64,000 nucleotides of DNA from Deltaproteobacteria bacterium RBG_16_49_23 (GTDB lineage Bacteria; Desulfobacterota; BSN033; UBA1163): assembly GCA_001798855.1 (NCBI GenBank), contig MGQQ01000089.1:1-64000 (forward strand). Direction: 5' to 3'. The position numbers were made by a program, and so were the translations under genes. Shown piece after piece: positions 38,616 to 48,565 of the stretch; the stretch's first letter is position 1, and every line of letters starts with the position of its first letter. The notes beneath the pieces are model-generated. The model made no database searches and was not told the DNA's origin. It worked only from the letters and a program-made list of their open reading frames with translations.

Positions 38616-39608
38616 TCATTCGCCGCCTTTCTCTTTTTTCACCAGAGAGCTGATCACTCCAGCAATACCACCCGGCGCAACGATAACGAGAAAGGCCAAA
38701 ATGGCCCCAAAGATAAACCTCCAATAAGTCGTGAGAGACATAACCTTGTCTTGAAGGAAAATATAGACGACACCGCCGATCAAGGGGCCAAAAAAGTTTT
38801 CGAAACCTCCGAGGAGGGTCATAAACACGAGTGTTCCAGAGTGTGTCCAGTAAGTCAGCCCAGGATCCACTTGGCCGATGGCAGGAGCCAATAACGCTCC
38901 TCCGATCGCAGCATAGGCTCCGGATATAATAAAGGCATACCATCTGTATCTCTTTACGCTCACCCCCAGATATTCAGCTTTCTCAGGGTTGTCCCTGATC
39001 GCCTTCAGGCAGAGCCCGAACGGTGATGAGACGATCTTCCACATGACGAAGGTAAGGATCGCTAAAATAACAAGAGTATAGATATAATAGCTTCTTGTGA
39101 GGTACTGCATTTTTGGAATCTCAGAAAGGTTAAACCCCAGGAGATAAGGCCTTAAAACTCGCATTCCTTCGTCGCCCCCGGTCAGATAATAGAACTTCAG
39201 CAAGAACGTGTAGAAGAGCATCCCAAAGGCGAGGGTAAGCATTGCAAAGTAAATTTTGATGTATCGCACACAGATGGCCCCGATCAATGCAGCCAGAATA
39301 GAAGAGATGATGACCGCAACAACAAGTATGACTTCCATATAAAGAATAGAAAATTTGCCTGTGAGGAAAGCGGCTGTATAAGCTCCAATCGCCATAAAAA
39401 AAGCATGGCCAAAGGAGAGGAGGCCGGTGTATCCAAAGAGAAGATTAAGACCAAGCACCATGACGGCATAGGCGAAAAAAGTTAACATTAGATAACTGAC
39501 ATATTGGCTGGCGAACAGGGGTAACCCTAAAAACAGTAGACCGACAACGATGAGGATCAATACTTTCGTGCTCTTGAGAGACAAGATCTCCTGCCATGGT
39601 TTCATCAA
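38616..39608 (-). CDS. livM: Branched-chain amino acid-type ABC permease
   Basis: Multi-TM; GYTGLLSFGHAFFMAIGAY. Confidence 0.92.
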   Translation of the reverse strand: MMKPWQEILSLKSTKVLILIVVGLLFLGLPLFASQYVSYLMLTFFAYAVMVLGLNLLFGYTGLLSFGHAFFMAIGAYTAAFLTGKFSILYMEVILVVAVIISSILAALIGAICVRYIKIYFAMLTLAFGMLFYTFLLKFYYLTGGDEGMRVLRPYLLGFNLSEIPKMQYLTRSYYIYTLVILAILTFVMWKIVSSPFGLCLKAIRDNPEKAEYLGVSVKRYRWYAFIISGAYAAIGGALLAPAIGQVDPGLTYWTHSGTLVFMTLLGGFENFFGPLIGGVVYIFLQDKVMSLTTYWRFIFGAILAFLVIVAPGGIAGVISSLVKKEKGGE

Positions 39609-40489
39609 ACTTTACTCCCTCCGAATAACCCTTGCGGCTTAATCACTAGAACAGCAATCACGATGATATAGATGGTGAGCATTTCCAATTCTGGATAAGT
39701 GGAAATGGCGACCGATTTTAACACGCCTACGATCAGAGCGCCGATAAAGGCTCCCTTCATGCTTCCGAGGCCGCCAATGACCACCACGGCAAAAGCTAAC
39801 ACGATAAGTTCTACACCCATTTCTGAAACAACCGCGGTGGCAGGAATCACCAGAGCGCCGCCAAGAGTTCCAAGCACCGTTCCGAGTGTGAAAACTTTAA
39901 TGTAAACCATCTTCATATTGATCCCGAGGGCTTCACCCATCTCTTTTTTGTCCGCCGTCGCTCGAATAATCCTGCCGAACTTTGTGTTCAAAAGAATGTA
40001 ACCGATCAGGGCGGCAATGATTAAGCTGCATAAGATGACAATGAGGTTGTAAACGGGTAACGTGGCCCCGAATAGATTGATCCGACCGTAAATCAGGTCA
40101 ATTCCTCCTGTGGTTTGTGGGGAGGTTCCCCAAATAAACTTGATGACATCCTCGATCATCATTACGAGCGCAAAGGTTAATAGGAGTTGAAAAGTTTCAT
40201 CCCGGTCGTAAACAAACTTGATCAGTCCTCGTTCGACAATAGGACCGATAAATCCCAGCAATAATCCAGCCCCAATCAATGGAACGATAAAAAGTGGCTT
40301 GGGAAAACCTCCAGCAACAAAACTCTTTACTACCACGATGCCAAAATACGCCCCGAGGGCATAGAAGCTGCCACAGGCCAAATTAAATACTTTCTGGACA
40401 CCGAAAACGACCTGAAGCCCTGCAGCAACTAAAAAAAGCGTCGAGGCATTAAAAACGCCGCTGAAAATTATACTGACAATGGTTTCCAT
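39605..40489 (-). CDS. livH: Branched-chain amino acid-type ABC permease
   Basis: Multi-TM; FGVQKVFNLACGSFYALGAY; VVIGGLGSMKGAFIGALIVG. Confidence 0.92.
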   Translation of the reverse strand: METIVSIIFSGVFNASTLFLVAAGLQVVFGVQKVFNLACGSFYALGAYFGIVVVKSFVAGGFPKPLFIVPLIGAGLLLGFIGPIVERGLIKFVYDRDETFQLLLTFALVMMIEDVIKFIWGTSPQTTGGIDLIYGRINLFGATLPVYNLIVILCSLIIAALIGYILLNTKFGRIIRATADKKEMGEALGINMKMVYIKVFTLGTVLGTLGGALVIPATAVVSEMGVELIVLAFAVVVIGGLGSMKGAFIGALIVGVLKSVAISTYPELEMLTIYIIVIAVLVIKPQGLFGGSKV

Positions 40490-40551
40490 TCATTTGCCCC
40501 AAACAGCGAGGCGGCCTCAAGGTTTCTGAGGCCGCCCGATTCAAAATCTCT

Positions 40552-41847
40552 TTACGACTTCCAACCCTTAATCCATTCGTATAACTTTGTTTCCGCAGTG
40601 GGTTTAATGATCTGTGAAGGGGTGAGGACCTCCACCGGATCAATCGTCACAAAGTCATAGGGGTTCTTGTGAGTGGTAATCCCCATAAAAAAATTGCAGG
40701 TCATAATGTTGTCCTCCCTGTATCCGCGATATCCGGACAGAGAAGGAACCTGGATGCCGCTCAGGGCTTTTCCAACCTCTTCCTTGGTCGGCCATTTTCC
40801 CAAAATCGAATAACACTTCTCAACGGCCGTCTTGTAAGCCTGAAGGACAAAATAGGCGTGATCGCATTCATAGACAGGATATTCCTTATATTTATCAAAG
40901 TACGTTTTTACAAATTTTGTAAGCAATGGCCAGGTGTCCGTCCATTTGAAATACATGCTGTTATATCCGAGGATGAGCCCTTCCGGAGTAAATTCTTTCT
41001 TGAGGGTATAGTGGACTCCGCCTCCTGTTGTAAAACAGCCTTTCGTGGTCTTGAAAAGGCCTACAGCCGCTGCCTGCTTCATTAAAATGGGGACATCTCC
41101 TGACCAAAAACTGGTCATGATTAAATCCGGTTTCGCCTTTTTAAGGGCGGCGATGTGAGAAGTAAAATCTGTTTCGCCAAGCTTCGGCCATAGGGCCTCC
41201 ACGGCCTTCACATTCGGATGGAAGTGTTTCAGGACGGCTTGAAAGGATTCCCAGCAATCTCGGCCATAGGAATAATCGTTATTGATGCCCGCGATGGTCT
41301 TGATCTTAGGAAAATACTTGGCTGTCAGGATCGCCCCTCCAATTGCTTCCGCTTCGTTATCGATGCTTTTAAAAGCAAATTTCGTCTTGGGCATGGTCTC
41401 TTCAACGCCTTTTTGGGTTGTGCCATCCCAGGCAAGCCACAATTGACCTAACTCCTCAGCCAGAGGACCAACGGCAAGTCCGTTTCCGGTAGACATGAGA
41501 CCGACAATCACGTCAACCTTCTTCTCCAGGGTAAGTTTTTTAAATCTCTCTACGCACTCTTTGGCGGTCGTTTCCTCCTCCATGTGGAGCTCAACTTTCC
41601 TTCCTAAGATTCCGCCCGACGCATTGACCTCGTCTGCCCAGATCTGGGTCGTACGCCAGGCGGCTGTGCCGGGAACTCCGATCACACCCGTTAAACCGGG
41701 CATGACTCCAATCCTTATCGGCTCTGAAGGCGCCCCTTTTGCAGGTATGGTCTGCGCGCTTGCTCTGCCCTTGCCTGCAAGAATAACTCCTGCACCCAGG
41801 GCAGCCCCACCCACCAACTTCACAAATTCACGTCGGGTCTTTTCCAT
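40552..41847 (-). CDS. ABC transporter substrate-binding protein (Leu/Ile/Val-type) with Tat-like signal
   Basis: TRREFVKLVGGAALGAGVILAG; PIRIGVMPGLTG. Confidence 0.9.
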   Translation of the reverse strand: MEKTRREFVKLVGGAALGAGVILAGKGRASAQTIPAKGAPSEPIRIGVMPGLTGVIGVPGTAAWRTTQIWADEVNASGGILGRKVELHMEEETTAKECVERFKKLTLEKKVDVIVGLMSTGNGLAVGPLAEELGQLWLAWDGTTQKGVEETMPKTKFAFKSIDNEAEAIGGAILTAKYFPKIKTIAGINNDYSYGRDCWESFQAVLKHFHPNVKAVEALWPKLGETDFTSHIAALKKAKPDLIMTSFWSGDVPILMKQAAAVGLFKTTKGCFTTGGGVHYTLKKEFTPEGLILGYNSMYFKWTDTWPLLTKFVKTYFDKYKEYPVYECDHAYFVLQAYKTAVEKCYSILGKWPTKEEVGKALSGIQVPSLSGYRGYREDNIMTCNFFMGITTHKNPYDFVTIDPVEVLTPSQIIKPTAETKLYEWIKGWKS

Positions 41848-41918
41848 ATCTTTCCTCCTTTTTAAAAAAGTTAGATGCCTCAAAATGAGTTATAAAGATT
41901 GACGGTGCCGAATTGCCT

Positions 41919-43073
41919 TTACAATGGCGATCCCATCGCCTCCAGAACGACCTCTGTAATATCCCTTACCTTCAATTTGATCTTATGCTTTCTTGCATAA
42001 CCTGAGATGGTCCGGATGCACTGCTGGCAGGAAGTCACAACCTCCCCGGCTCCCGTTCTCTGAATCTCTTCGATCTTTCTCTGTGCAATGGCAGCGGAGA
42101 GCGCCGGATCAATCATCTCAAGGTCTCCTCCTCCGCCGCAGCATACGCTCAACTGGCGGTTTCCCTCTAACTCAACCAGGTTCAATCCGGGGATTCGCTT
42201 TAAAATATTTCTGGGGGCGTCGAAAACTTTGCTGTTCCTCCCCAGATCGCAGGGATCATGATAGGTGACGGCTCTGTCAGCTCCATTCTGGAAAGTGATC
42301 TTCCCTTCTCCGATCAGCCTTTCTATGAATTGAGTCGAATGAAGCAGTTCAGCATTCGTTTGATACTTCTCCTTCCAGGTATGGAAGCAGGAGGGGCACG
42401 CAAAGACAACCGTTTCAGCTCCTATTTCCTTTACCTTCTCCTGATTGTGTTCGACCAGCTTCTGCATCTTCTCCTTCATGCCCGCCTGGATGAGTGGAAA
42501 TCCGCAGCACCATTCCTCCCCTCCTAGAATGGTGAAGTCGACATCCGCCTTATGCAGAATCTGAACAAAGGTCTGCGGGATCTTATGGGCCATCGGGTAA
42601 AAAGCCGCCACACATCCCACAAAGTAGATCACTCTCGCTTTCTCCTTCTGGAACCTGTGATCCGGGATGTCTTCCAATTTCTCCATCCACAGGGTGCGGT
42701 TAGCATTCGGCTCATTAGAAATATTGAAATGAGTTTCCAGCGCTTCGACCACCCGGTCAACCACCTTTGGGTATTGTTTCCGGTCAACCAGACATTCCCG
42801 TCCTGCCAGAACAGCCTGATTGGTTTCGACCGCCGGGAAACAGGTCTGCGTGCAGAGCTTGCAGCCCGTGCACCGGAAGAGTGTCTCTTCAATTTCAGGT
42901 GTCCAGTCGATCTTGCCCTCTATGATCGCCTTCACAAGCACATTCTTTCCGCGGGGGGTGGCCCATTCCCTTCCTGTAACTGTATAAACAGGACAGTGGG
43001 CCAGACAGAAGCCGCAATGGTTGCATTTGGCAACCTCGTCATAGAACAGGGTTTTGAGTTGTTCGGTCTTCAT
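41919..43073 (-). CDS. GlcF-like Fe-S / CCG-domain protein
   Basis: CNHCGFCLAHCPVY; CTGCKLCTQTCFP; CCGFPLI, CCGGGGDLEM. Confidence 0.9.
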   Translation of the reverse strand: MKTEQLKTLFYDEVAKCNHCGFCLAHCPVYTVTGREWATPRGKNVLVKAIIEGKIDWTPEIEETLFRCTGCKLCTQTCFPAVETNQAVLAGRECLVDRKQYPKVVDRVVEALETHFNISNEPNANRTLWMEKLEDIPDHRFQKEKARVIYFVGCVAAFYPMAHKIPQTFVQILHKADVDFTILGGEEWCCGFPLIQAGMKEKMQKLVEHNQEKVKEIGAETVVFACPSCFHTWKEKYQTNAELLHSTQFIERLIGEGKITFQNGADRAVTYHDPCDLGRNSKVFDAPRNILKRIPGLNLVELEGNRQLSVCCGGGGDLEMIDPALSAAIAQRKIEEIQRTGAGEVVTSCQQCIRTISGYARKHKIKLKVRDITEVVLEAMGSPL

Positions 43074-43232
43074 ACTTAGCTCCATTTTCTTGAGAAACCA
43101 TTGCAAAATTAGCCACGCCTTGGCGTGGCAAAATTAGCAATTAGCAATGATCTTGACTAATTCGACTTATTCACGTCTAATCTTTCAATTGCTAACTGAT
43201 AATTGTTAATTGACCAATTTGCATTGATCCTT

Positions 43233-44597
43233 TCAGATTCCTCCCGCAAACCTTCCCGGGTTGAGGATTCCTTTCGGATCGATCTCTTTCTTCAATCGCC
43301 GCATGATCTCGTAATCACCTCTGGGTTCCCCCCAGACATCGATCCTCTTTTTGATGTCAGGAGGAGCCGACTCCACAACGGGGTGACCTTCGTTTTTGAC
43401 GGCGACTAAGGAGAACTCTCTTATGAGGTTGAGCAAGGATTCTTTTTTGGATCGCACGCCTTTGCCGCCGAAGACATAGGAGTAAAGTATTCCGTTTCCC
43501 GAATGGCAGATGAGTCCACAATCGACTCCGGACTCTTTTGCGATTTTTTCATAGCTGCCCATCACCTCTCCACATCTCGAGATCAAAATATTGGATTTGA
43601 AGGAGATAAAATTTAACCCCTCTTCCGCCAGTCCCTCTGAAAAGTCTCGTATCGCCTTCCAGAAGGAGGAGTGAGATTCCGAACGGAGAACCGCTATTTC
43701 AAGGGCGCTTTTCTTCTTCGCCCTTTCTCCTATCTCCGAGACCTGCCGCTCAATGCTTTCAGCCACACCTTCCAACCCTATGGCAACGAGATAATTCCCC
43801 TGCTGGGCTATTGGAGGGTTGATCTTCTTCACAGCCATTCCGTTGAGGATCTCAATGGATGAAGGAAGGTATTGGGATTGGAGGATTTCACGTCCAAATT
43901 GAGCAGCCTCCTCCAGTCTGACAAAAGGGAGGAGCAAGGTTGCCTCTCTCTCCGGAAGGGGGAGGAGTTTAAAGGTGATCTCACAGAGGATTCCCAGTGT
44001 CCCGTAAGAACCGATCAGGAGCTTGCACATGTCGTAGCCCGAGACATTCTTCACTGTTTTTCCACCCGAGGCAACAATATCCCCGTTGGGAAAAACAGCT
44101 TTTATCCCGATGATTAAATCCCTCGCCGTGCCGTAAATTAGTCTTCCGGGCCCGCTCGAATTGGTCGCTACGATCCCGCCCAGCGTCGCCTTCAAAGTGT
44201 GGGGTGGATCAAGGGGTAGAAAATATCCTTTTCCTTCCTGCCCCAATTTTTTCTGAACCTCGCCCAGTGTGATTCCGCTTTCTGCGGAAAGGGTAAGATT
44301 ATCACAATCACAATCCGTCATTCGGTTGAGTCGGAGAGTGGAGAGGACGACATCCATCTTTCCGGGTATCGTCCCTATCCCCATCTTCGTCCCATTCCCC
44401 ATGGGAAGAATGGTCAGAGATTGCTCGTTGGCATAGGCGACGACTTTTGAAACCTCGGCGATCGTGCCCGGGAAGACAACAACCTTGGGTCGCTTTCCAT
44501 CAACGGAACACGCTTTTAGTTTTTCCGGATCTTGAATGAGATTGGTTTCCCCTACGATCTCTTTTAACTTGGGAATTAGTTTTTCAATTCTGGACAT
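43233..44597 (-). CDS. FAD-linked oxidase, GlcE/GlcD-like
   Basis: PGTIAEVSKVVAYANEQSLTILPMGNGTKMGIG; DPKGILNPGRF; start MSRIEKL. Confidence 0.88.
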   Translation of the reverse strand: MSRIEKLIPKLKEIVGETNLIQDPEKLKACSVDGKRPKVVVFPGTIAEVSKVVAYANEQSLTILPMGNGTKMGIGTIPGKMDVVLSTLRLNRMTDCDCDNLTLSAESGITLGEVQKKLGQEGKGYFLPLDPPHTLKATLGGIVATNSSGPGRLIYGTARDLIIGIKAVFPNGDIVASGGKTVKNVSGYDMCKLLIGSYGTLGILCEITFKLLPLPEREATLLLPFVRLEEAAQFGREILQSQYLPSSIEILNGMAVKKINPPIAQQGNYLVAIGLEGVAESIERQVSEIGERAKKKSALEIAVLRSESHSSFWKAIRDFSEGLAEEGLNFISFKSNILISRCGEVMGSYEKIAKESGVDCGLICHSGNGILYSYVFGGKGVRSKKESLLNLIREFSLVAVKNEGHPVVESAPPDIKKRIDVWGEPRGDYEIMRRLKKEIDPKGILNPGRFAGGI

Positions 44598-44776
44598 ATA
44601 AATCTCCTCGAATATTACAATTCGGAAAAACAATAACCAATCACCAAATTCCAAGCTCGAACATAATAACACCTCCCAACCCCCTCTTAACTTAAGAGGG
44701 GGAGTTATTGTTTGAAATTTAGCGTTTGGTTATTTTTCCATTATTTAACGCATTCGCATTACCATCCATGATTGTA

Positions 44777-46162
44777 TTACGCTTGAACTTCCGGCAAGAT
44801 CTTTCCGGGGTTACAGATATCTTCCGGATCGAAAGCCTTCTTCACCTTTCTCATTGCGGCAATATCCTGAGGGGAGAAGATAAAGAACATCTCCTTCATC
44901 TTCTCCGTGCCAATCCCATGCTCCCCGCTTATGGTCCCGCCTGCATCGGCGCATAATTTCATGATCTCGGAGCCTGCCAGATGCACCTTCCTCAGCTCCT
45001 CCTCGTCCCTTTCGTCAAAGAGGATGAGGGGATGGAGATTTCCATCTCCCGCATGAAAGACATTCGCGATGGTAAGGCCATACTTCTTGCTCACCTCCAT
45101 TACCTGGACCAACACCTCGGGTAGTTTGGTCCTCGGCACCGTTCCATCACAGACAAGATAGTTGGGACGAAGTCTCGAAAGGGCGCCGAATGCCCCTTTC
45201 CGGCCTGCCCAGAGCTGTGTTCTTTCGGCCTCCGTCTTGGCGGATTTTACCTCACGGGCGTTATTCTTCCTGCAGATCTCCATGATTCGTTCCGCCAGCC
45301 TCTCCATCCCGTCTTTGAGCCCATCGATCTCGATGAGAAGAACAGCTTCTGCGTCGAGAGGAAAACCCGCATGGACCGATTCCTCAACCGCCTTGATCGT
45401 CAGTTTATCGAGGATTTCGAGCGTAGCCGGAACGATTCCATCGGCAATGATGGCAGAGACCGTTCTGCCTGCATCCTCCAGAGAATTGTAGATGGCCAGC
45501 ATCGTTTTAACCGCTTCGGATTTGGGCATGATCCGGAGAGTTAATTGAGTGGCGATTCCCAGCGTCCCTTCTGAACCCACCAGGAGCCCTGTCAGATCAT
45601 ATCCGGGATTATCCAGCGCTTTGCCACCGACCTGAATCACCTCGCCATCCGGAAGAACAACCTCAGCTCCCAGGATGTGGTTCGTCGTCACACCGTATTT
45701 GAGACAGTGAGGACCTCCCGAATTCTCTGCAAAATTTCCTCCGAAGGTGGAGACCTTCTCACTTGCAGGGTCCGGTTGATAGACAAATCCATATCGGGCC
45801 AACTGATTTTTTAAAGCAAGGGTGAACAGGCCCGGTTCAACTACAGCCCTCTGATTTTCGATATCGATCTCGAGAATCTTGTTCATCCTGGAAAAGTGAA
45901 GGATAATCCCGCCCCGGGTGGGAATCGTCCCGCCGCTCAGATTCGTTCCAGAACCTCTTGCAATGACAGGAATGTGCTCACGGTGGCAGAACTTGACGAT
46001 TTGAGAAACCTCTTCCGTTGAACCCGGAAACAGAATGCAATCGGGTTTTGCCTTAAAAAGGGAGGCATCATACCCATAGAGGAACAGGTCTGTCTCCGAG
46101 GAAAGCACATTCTCTTTTCCGACGATCTTCGATAACTCTTCAACCATTCTCTCGCGTTCCAT
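44777..46162 (-). CDS. FAD-linked oxidase, GlcD-like
   Basis: RGSGTNLSGGTIPTRGGIILH; GEHGIGTEK; FDPEDICNPGKI; start MERERMVEEL. Confidence 0.92.
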   Translation of the reverse strand: MERERMVEELSKIVGKENVLSSETDLFLYGYDASLFKAKPDCILFPGSTEEVSQIVKFCHREHIPVIARGSGTNLSGGTIPTRGGIILHFSRMNKILEIDIENQRAVVEPGLFTLALKNQLARYGFVYQPDPASEKVSTFGGNFAENSGGPHCLKYGVTTNHILGAEVVLPDGEVIQVGGKALDNPGYDLTGLLVGSEGTLGIATQLTLRIMPKSEAVKTMLAIYNSLEDAGRTVSAIIADGIVPATLEILDKLTIKAVEESVHAGFPLDAEAVLLIEIDGLKDGMERLAERIMEICRKNNAREVKSAKTEAERTQLWAGRKGAFGALSRLRPNYLVCDGTVPRTKLPEVLVQVMEVSKKYGLTIANVFHAGDGNLHPLILFDERDEEELRKVHLAGSEIMKLCADAGGTISGEHGIGTEKMKEMFFIFSPQDIAAMRKVKKAFDPEDICNPGKILPEVQA

Positions 46163-46177
46163 GGATCCTCCTTCAAT

Positions 46178-46236
46178 CAAGGCTAAAGCCTTGAGTTACA
46201 GACTTCGTCTTTCTGTAACTCAACCCTTTAGGGTTG
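46178..46236. repeat. Twin-palindrome element, copy 2, 15 bp upstream of the glcD-like start
   Basis: CAAGGCTAAAGCCTTG / AGTTACA...TGTAACT / CAACCCTTTAGGGTTG. Confidence 0.85.
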
Positions 46237-46238
46237 AT

Positions 46239-47150
46239 TCAATTTCCGAATCGGTCACCCACCTTCACGCCAACCGATTGGGTAAATTCAATCGGTCCCA
46301 TTTTCTCGCCTTTATCCACCCTCAACTTGCCAACGGTGATTATCCCCCCTTGAACAGCAATTTCAATGCCTCCCCTTTCAATGGCCACAACTTGTCCTGC
46401 CCCCTCTTTTGCCGGCAGACTCTTTTTTCTTGTATCGTAGAATCTGATTCTTTTTCCTCTATACATTATAAAAGCCCCTGGCTGGGGATCACAACCCCTT
46501 ATCAAATTATAAACCTCATTAACCGGTTTTGAAGAATCAATGGAGGCAACCCGATCATCACAGGGAGGTTCGTAGGTGGCTTTCGATTCATCCTGAGGAA
46601 CCCTTGGAGCAACGCCCTGTTTGATCAGATTGACCGCTTCGGTCATAGCCTCGATGCCCATGGGAAAGAGGGTATTGAAGTAGAGGGACCCCGTCGTTTC
46701 ATCAGGGCCAATTTCTACTTTTTTTTGGAGCAGAATGGGACCCGTATCGATCCCCCTGTCCGCCCAGAAGATTGTTAAACCGGTGCGGGTGTCTCCCTGG
46801 ATAATGGCCCAGTTGACGGCGCTGGCTCCCCGATGCCGTGGTAATAGTGAAGGATGGTAGCAGATCGTTCCAAGGGAGGGAATATTCAGGATCTTCTCCG
46901 GGATGATATCCGTCACAAAGGCAAGTATGGCAAGATCGGGCTTCAATGCAAGATAATCGTCATAGACCTGAGGATTTTTCATCAGAGCAGGACGGAAGGC
47001 AGGAATCCCCGTCTTTTGAGCAAGAGAGGCTATCGGTTCTCCCCTCTTATCCGGAGGGGAGAAGATTCCCACCACTTCCTCTCCCTTTTGAGTCAACGAT
47101 TCCAGTGCTTTTTCACCGAAAGGGCCCTGACCAACAATGATGATTCTCAT
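46239..47150 (-). CDS. Formyltransferase-family protein (Fmt / 10-formyl-THF hydrolase domain-like)
   Basis: CYHPSLLPRHRGASAVNWAIIQGDTRTGLTIFWADRGIDTGPILLQ. Confidence 0.9.
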   Translation of the reverse strand: MRIIIVGQGPFGEKALESLTQKGEEVVGIFSPPDKRGEPIASLAQKTGIPAFRPALMKNPQVYDDYLALKPDLAILAFVTDIIPEKILNIPSLGTICYHPSLLPRHRGASAVNWAIIQGDTRTGLTIFWADRGIDTGPILLQKKVEIGPDETTGSLYFNTLFPMGIEAMTEAVNLIKQGVAPRVPQDESKATYEPPCDDRVASIDSSKPVNEVYNLIRGCDPQPGAFIMYRGKRIRFYDTRKKSLPAKEGAGQVVAIERGGIEIAVQGGIITVGKLRVDKGEKMGPIEFTQSVGVKVGDRFGN

Positions 47151-47173
47151 TGCTCATCCTTATTAAAATGAAG

Positions 47174-47314
47174 GTATCAATTTAGTTGTTTGAAATCCTC
47201 TTGTAAAATCCCTCCCAACCTCCCTTTGGCAAAGGGAGGAGAAAAATTTCCCCCCTTTGCCAAAGGGGGATGAAGGGGGATTAGATCAGTTTCTTCAAAG
47301 CACTAAAGTGTTGT
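47174..47314. repeat. MITE-like element, copy D
   Basis: gtatcaatttagttgtttgaaa ... cttcaaagcactaaagtgttg; 8-bp flanks aaatgaag/agattaag. Confidence 0.75.
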
Positions 47315-47379
47315 AGATTAAGAAGGGAAAGGCTCATCAGACTTGGGTGGGTCGAAGGTGGGAGATGAGCTTTGCCCTT

Positions 47380-47523
47380 CTAGTGTAGTGCCTCAATAAC
47401 GGCTTTACAATGATTTGAAAGCTGTCATTCCCGCGAAAGCGGGAATCCAGATTGAAAACACTGGATTCCGGATCAAGTCCAGAATGACAACATTGTTAAG
47501 TCATTGCTGATACACCACACTAG
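47380..47523. repeat. Second MITE-like family: CTAGTGTAGTG...CACCACACTAG termini with GTCATTCCCGCGAAAGCGGGAATCCA core
   Basis: About 33-bp imperfect terminal inverted repeats around a known-looking CCCGCGAAAGCGGG core. Confidence 0.8.
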
Positions 47524-47537
47524 CATCTTATAAAGTT

Positions 47538-48431
47538 TTATTTCTTTCTTTTGGCATCAAAGGCGGCGATCTCATCTACGGTGGCAAGGATCGTCCTTGC
47601 ATTATCATAGACCGGGGTATCCACCATCTTCCCCAGATAGGAGACGGCGGCCGCGCCCTTTGCAATTCCCTCTTCCTCAAAGACCTTTACCACCCCTTTC
47701 GCCCATTCCACATCCTCCGGCGCCGGAGTGTAGATTCGATGGGCCGGCTCGATCTGGCTGGGATGAATGAGCATTCTTCCCTCATATCCCAACTGCCGGC
47801 CGAAGCGGGTGTTCTTCTCAAAGGCTTCCGTATCTTTAAAGGCTACGAAGGGACAGTCAATGGCAATGCAACCCGCTGCCCTGGCAGCGACAGCGTTATG
47901 AGCCCGTGCATAGAATTGCTCGTCCCCCTCGGTGGTGAGTTTCACCCTCATGTCTTTCGTATAATCCACGGCGCCAAAGATAAGGGAGCTGACCCGCTTG
48001 CTCGCAGTGGCTGATGGATAGGCATTGATAACGCCTTTGGCTGTTTCAATAAGAAGCTGAATCGCAATGCTTCCAACCTTCAACCCTCTTCTTCGCTCTA
48101 ATTCCTCCAGTTTCCAGTCGAGACGCTGGACATGATCCGCACCACCCGTCTTGGCCAGACAGACCCCAGAAAGCCCCTCATAGACGATGGCCTCCAGGTC
48201 ATCGTTCGTCATCAAGGTCTCCCAGTTATTGATCCTTACATAGATTGTGGACCCTCCCGATCCGGCGAATTTCAGGTTCTCCCGGACCATCTCGCGAGCC
48301 CTTGCCTTCTCGGCCGGCGGGACAGAGTCTTCCAGGTCGAGCGTGATAATATCGGCCGGTGTCTCAGGGGCCTTCGAAACCATTTTCTCATTGTTTCCCG
48401 GAATGTAAAACACAGATCGCATGACAGTCAT
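47538..48431 (-). CDS. HpcH/HpaI / CitE-like lyase (malyl-CoA lyase / citryl-CoA lyase family)
   Basis: RSVFYIPGNNEKMVSKAPETPADIITLDLEDSVPPAEKARAR; MLIHPSQIEPAHRIYTP. Confidence 0.88.
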   Translation of the reverse strand: MTVMRSVFYIPGNNEKMVSKAPETPADIITLDLEDSVPPAEKARAREMVRENLKFAGSGGSTIYVRINNWETLMTNDDLEAIVYEGLSGVCLAKTGGADHVQRLDWKLEELERRRGLKVGSIAIQLLIETAKGVINAYPSATASKRVSSLIFGAVDYTKDMRVKLTTEGDEQFYARAHNAVAARAAGCIAIDCPFVAFKDTEAFEKNTRFGRQLGYEGRMLIHPSQIEPAHRIYTPAPEDVEWAKGVVKVFEEEGIAKGAAAVSYLGKMVDTPVYDNARTILATVDEIAAFDAKRKK

Positions 48432-48565
48432 AACCACACCTCCTCTTTAATTTTGGCTATTCTATAGAATTCGAATCCAAACTCGAAGTAGCCAATCGTG
48501 AGGCGTAAAGGGTTAGGGGTAAGGTGTAAACCCCTTCCGCCTAACGACTCCCGCCTTACGTCATT

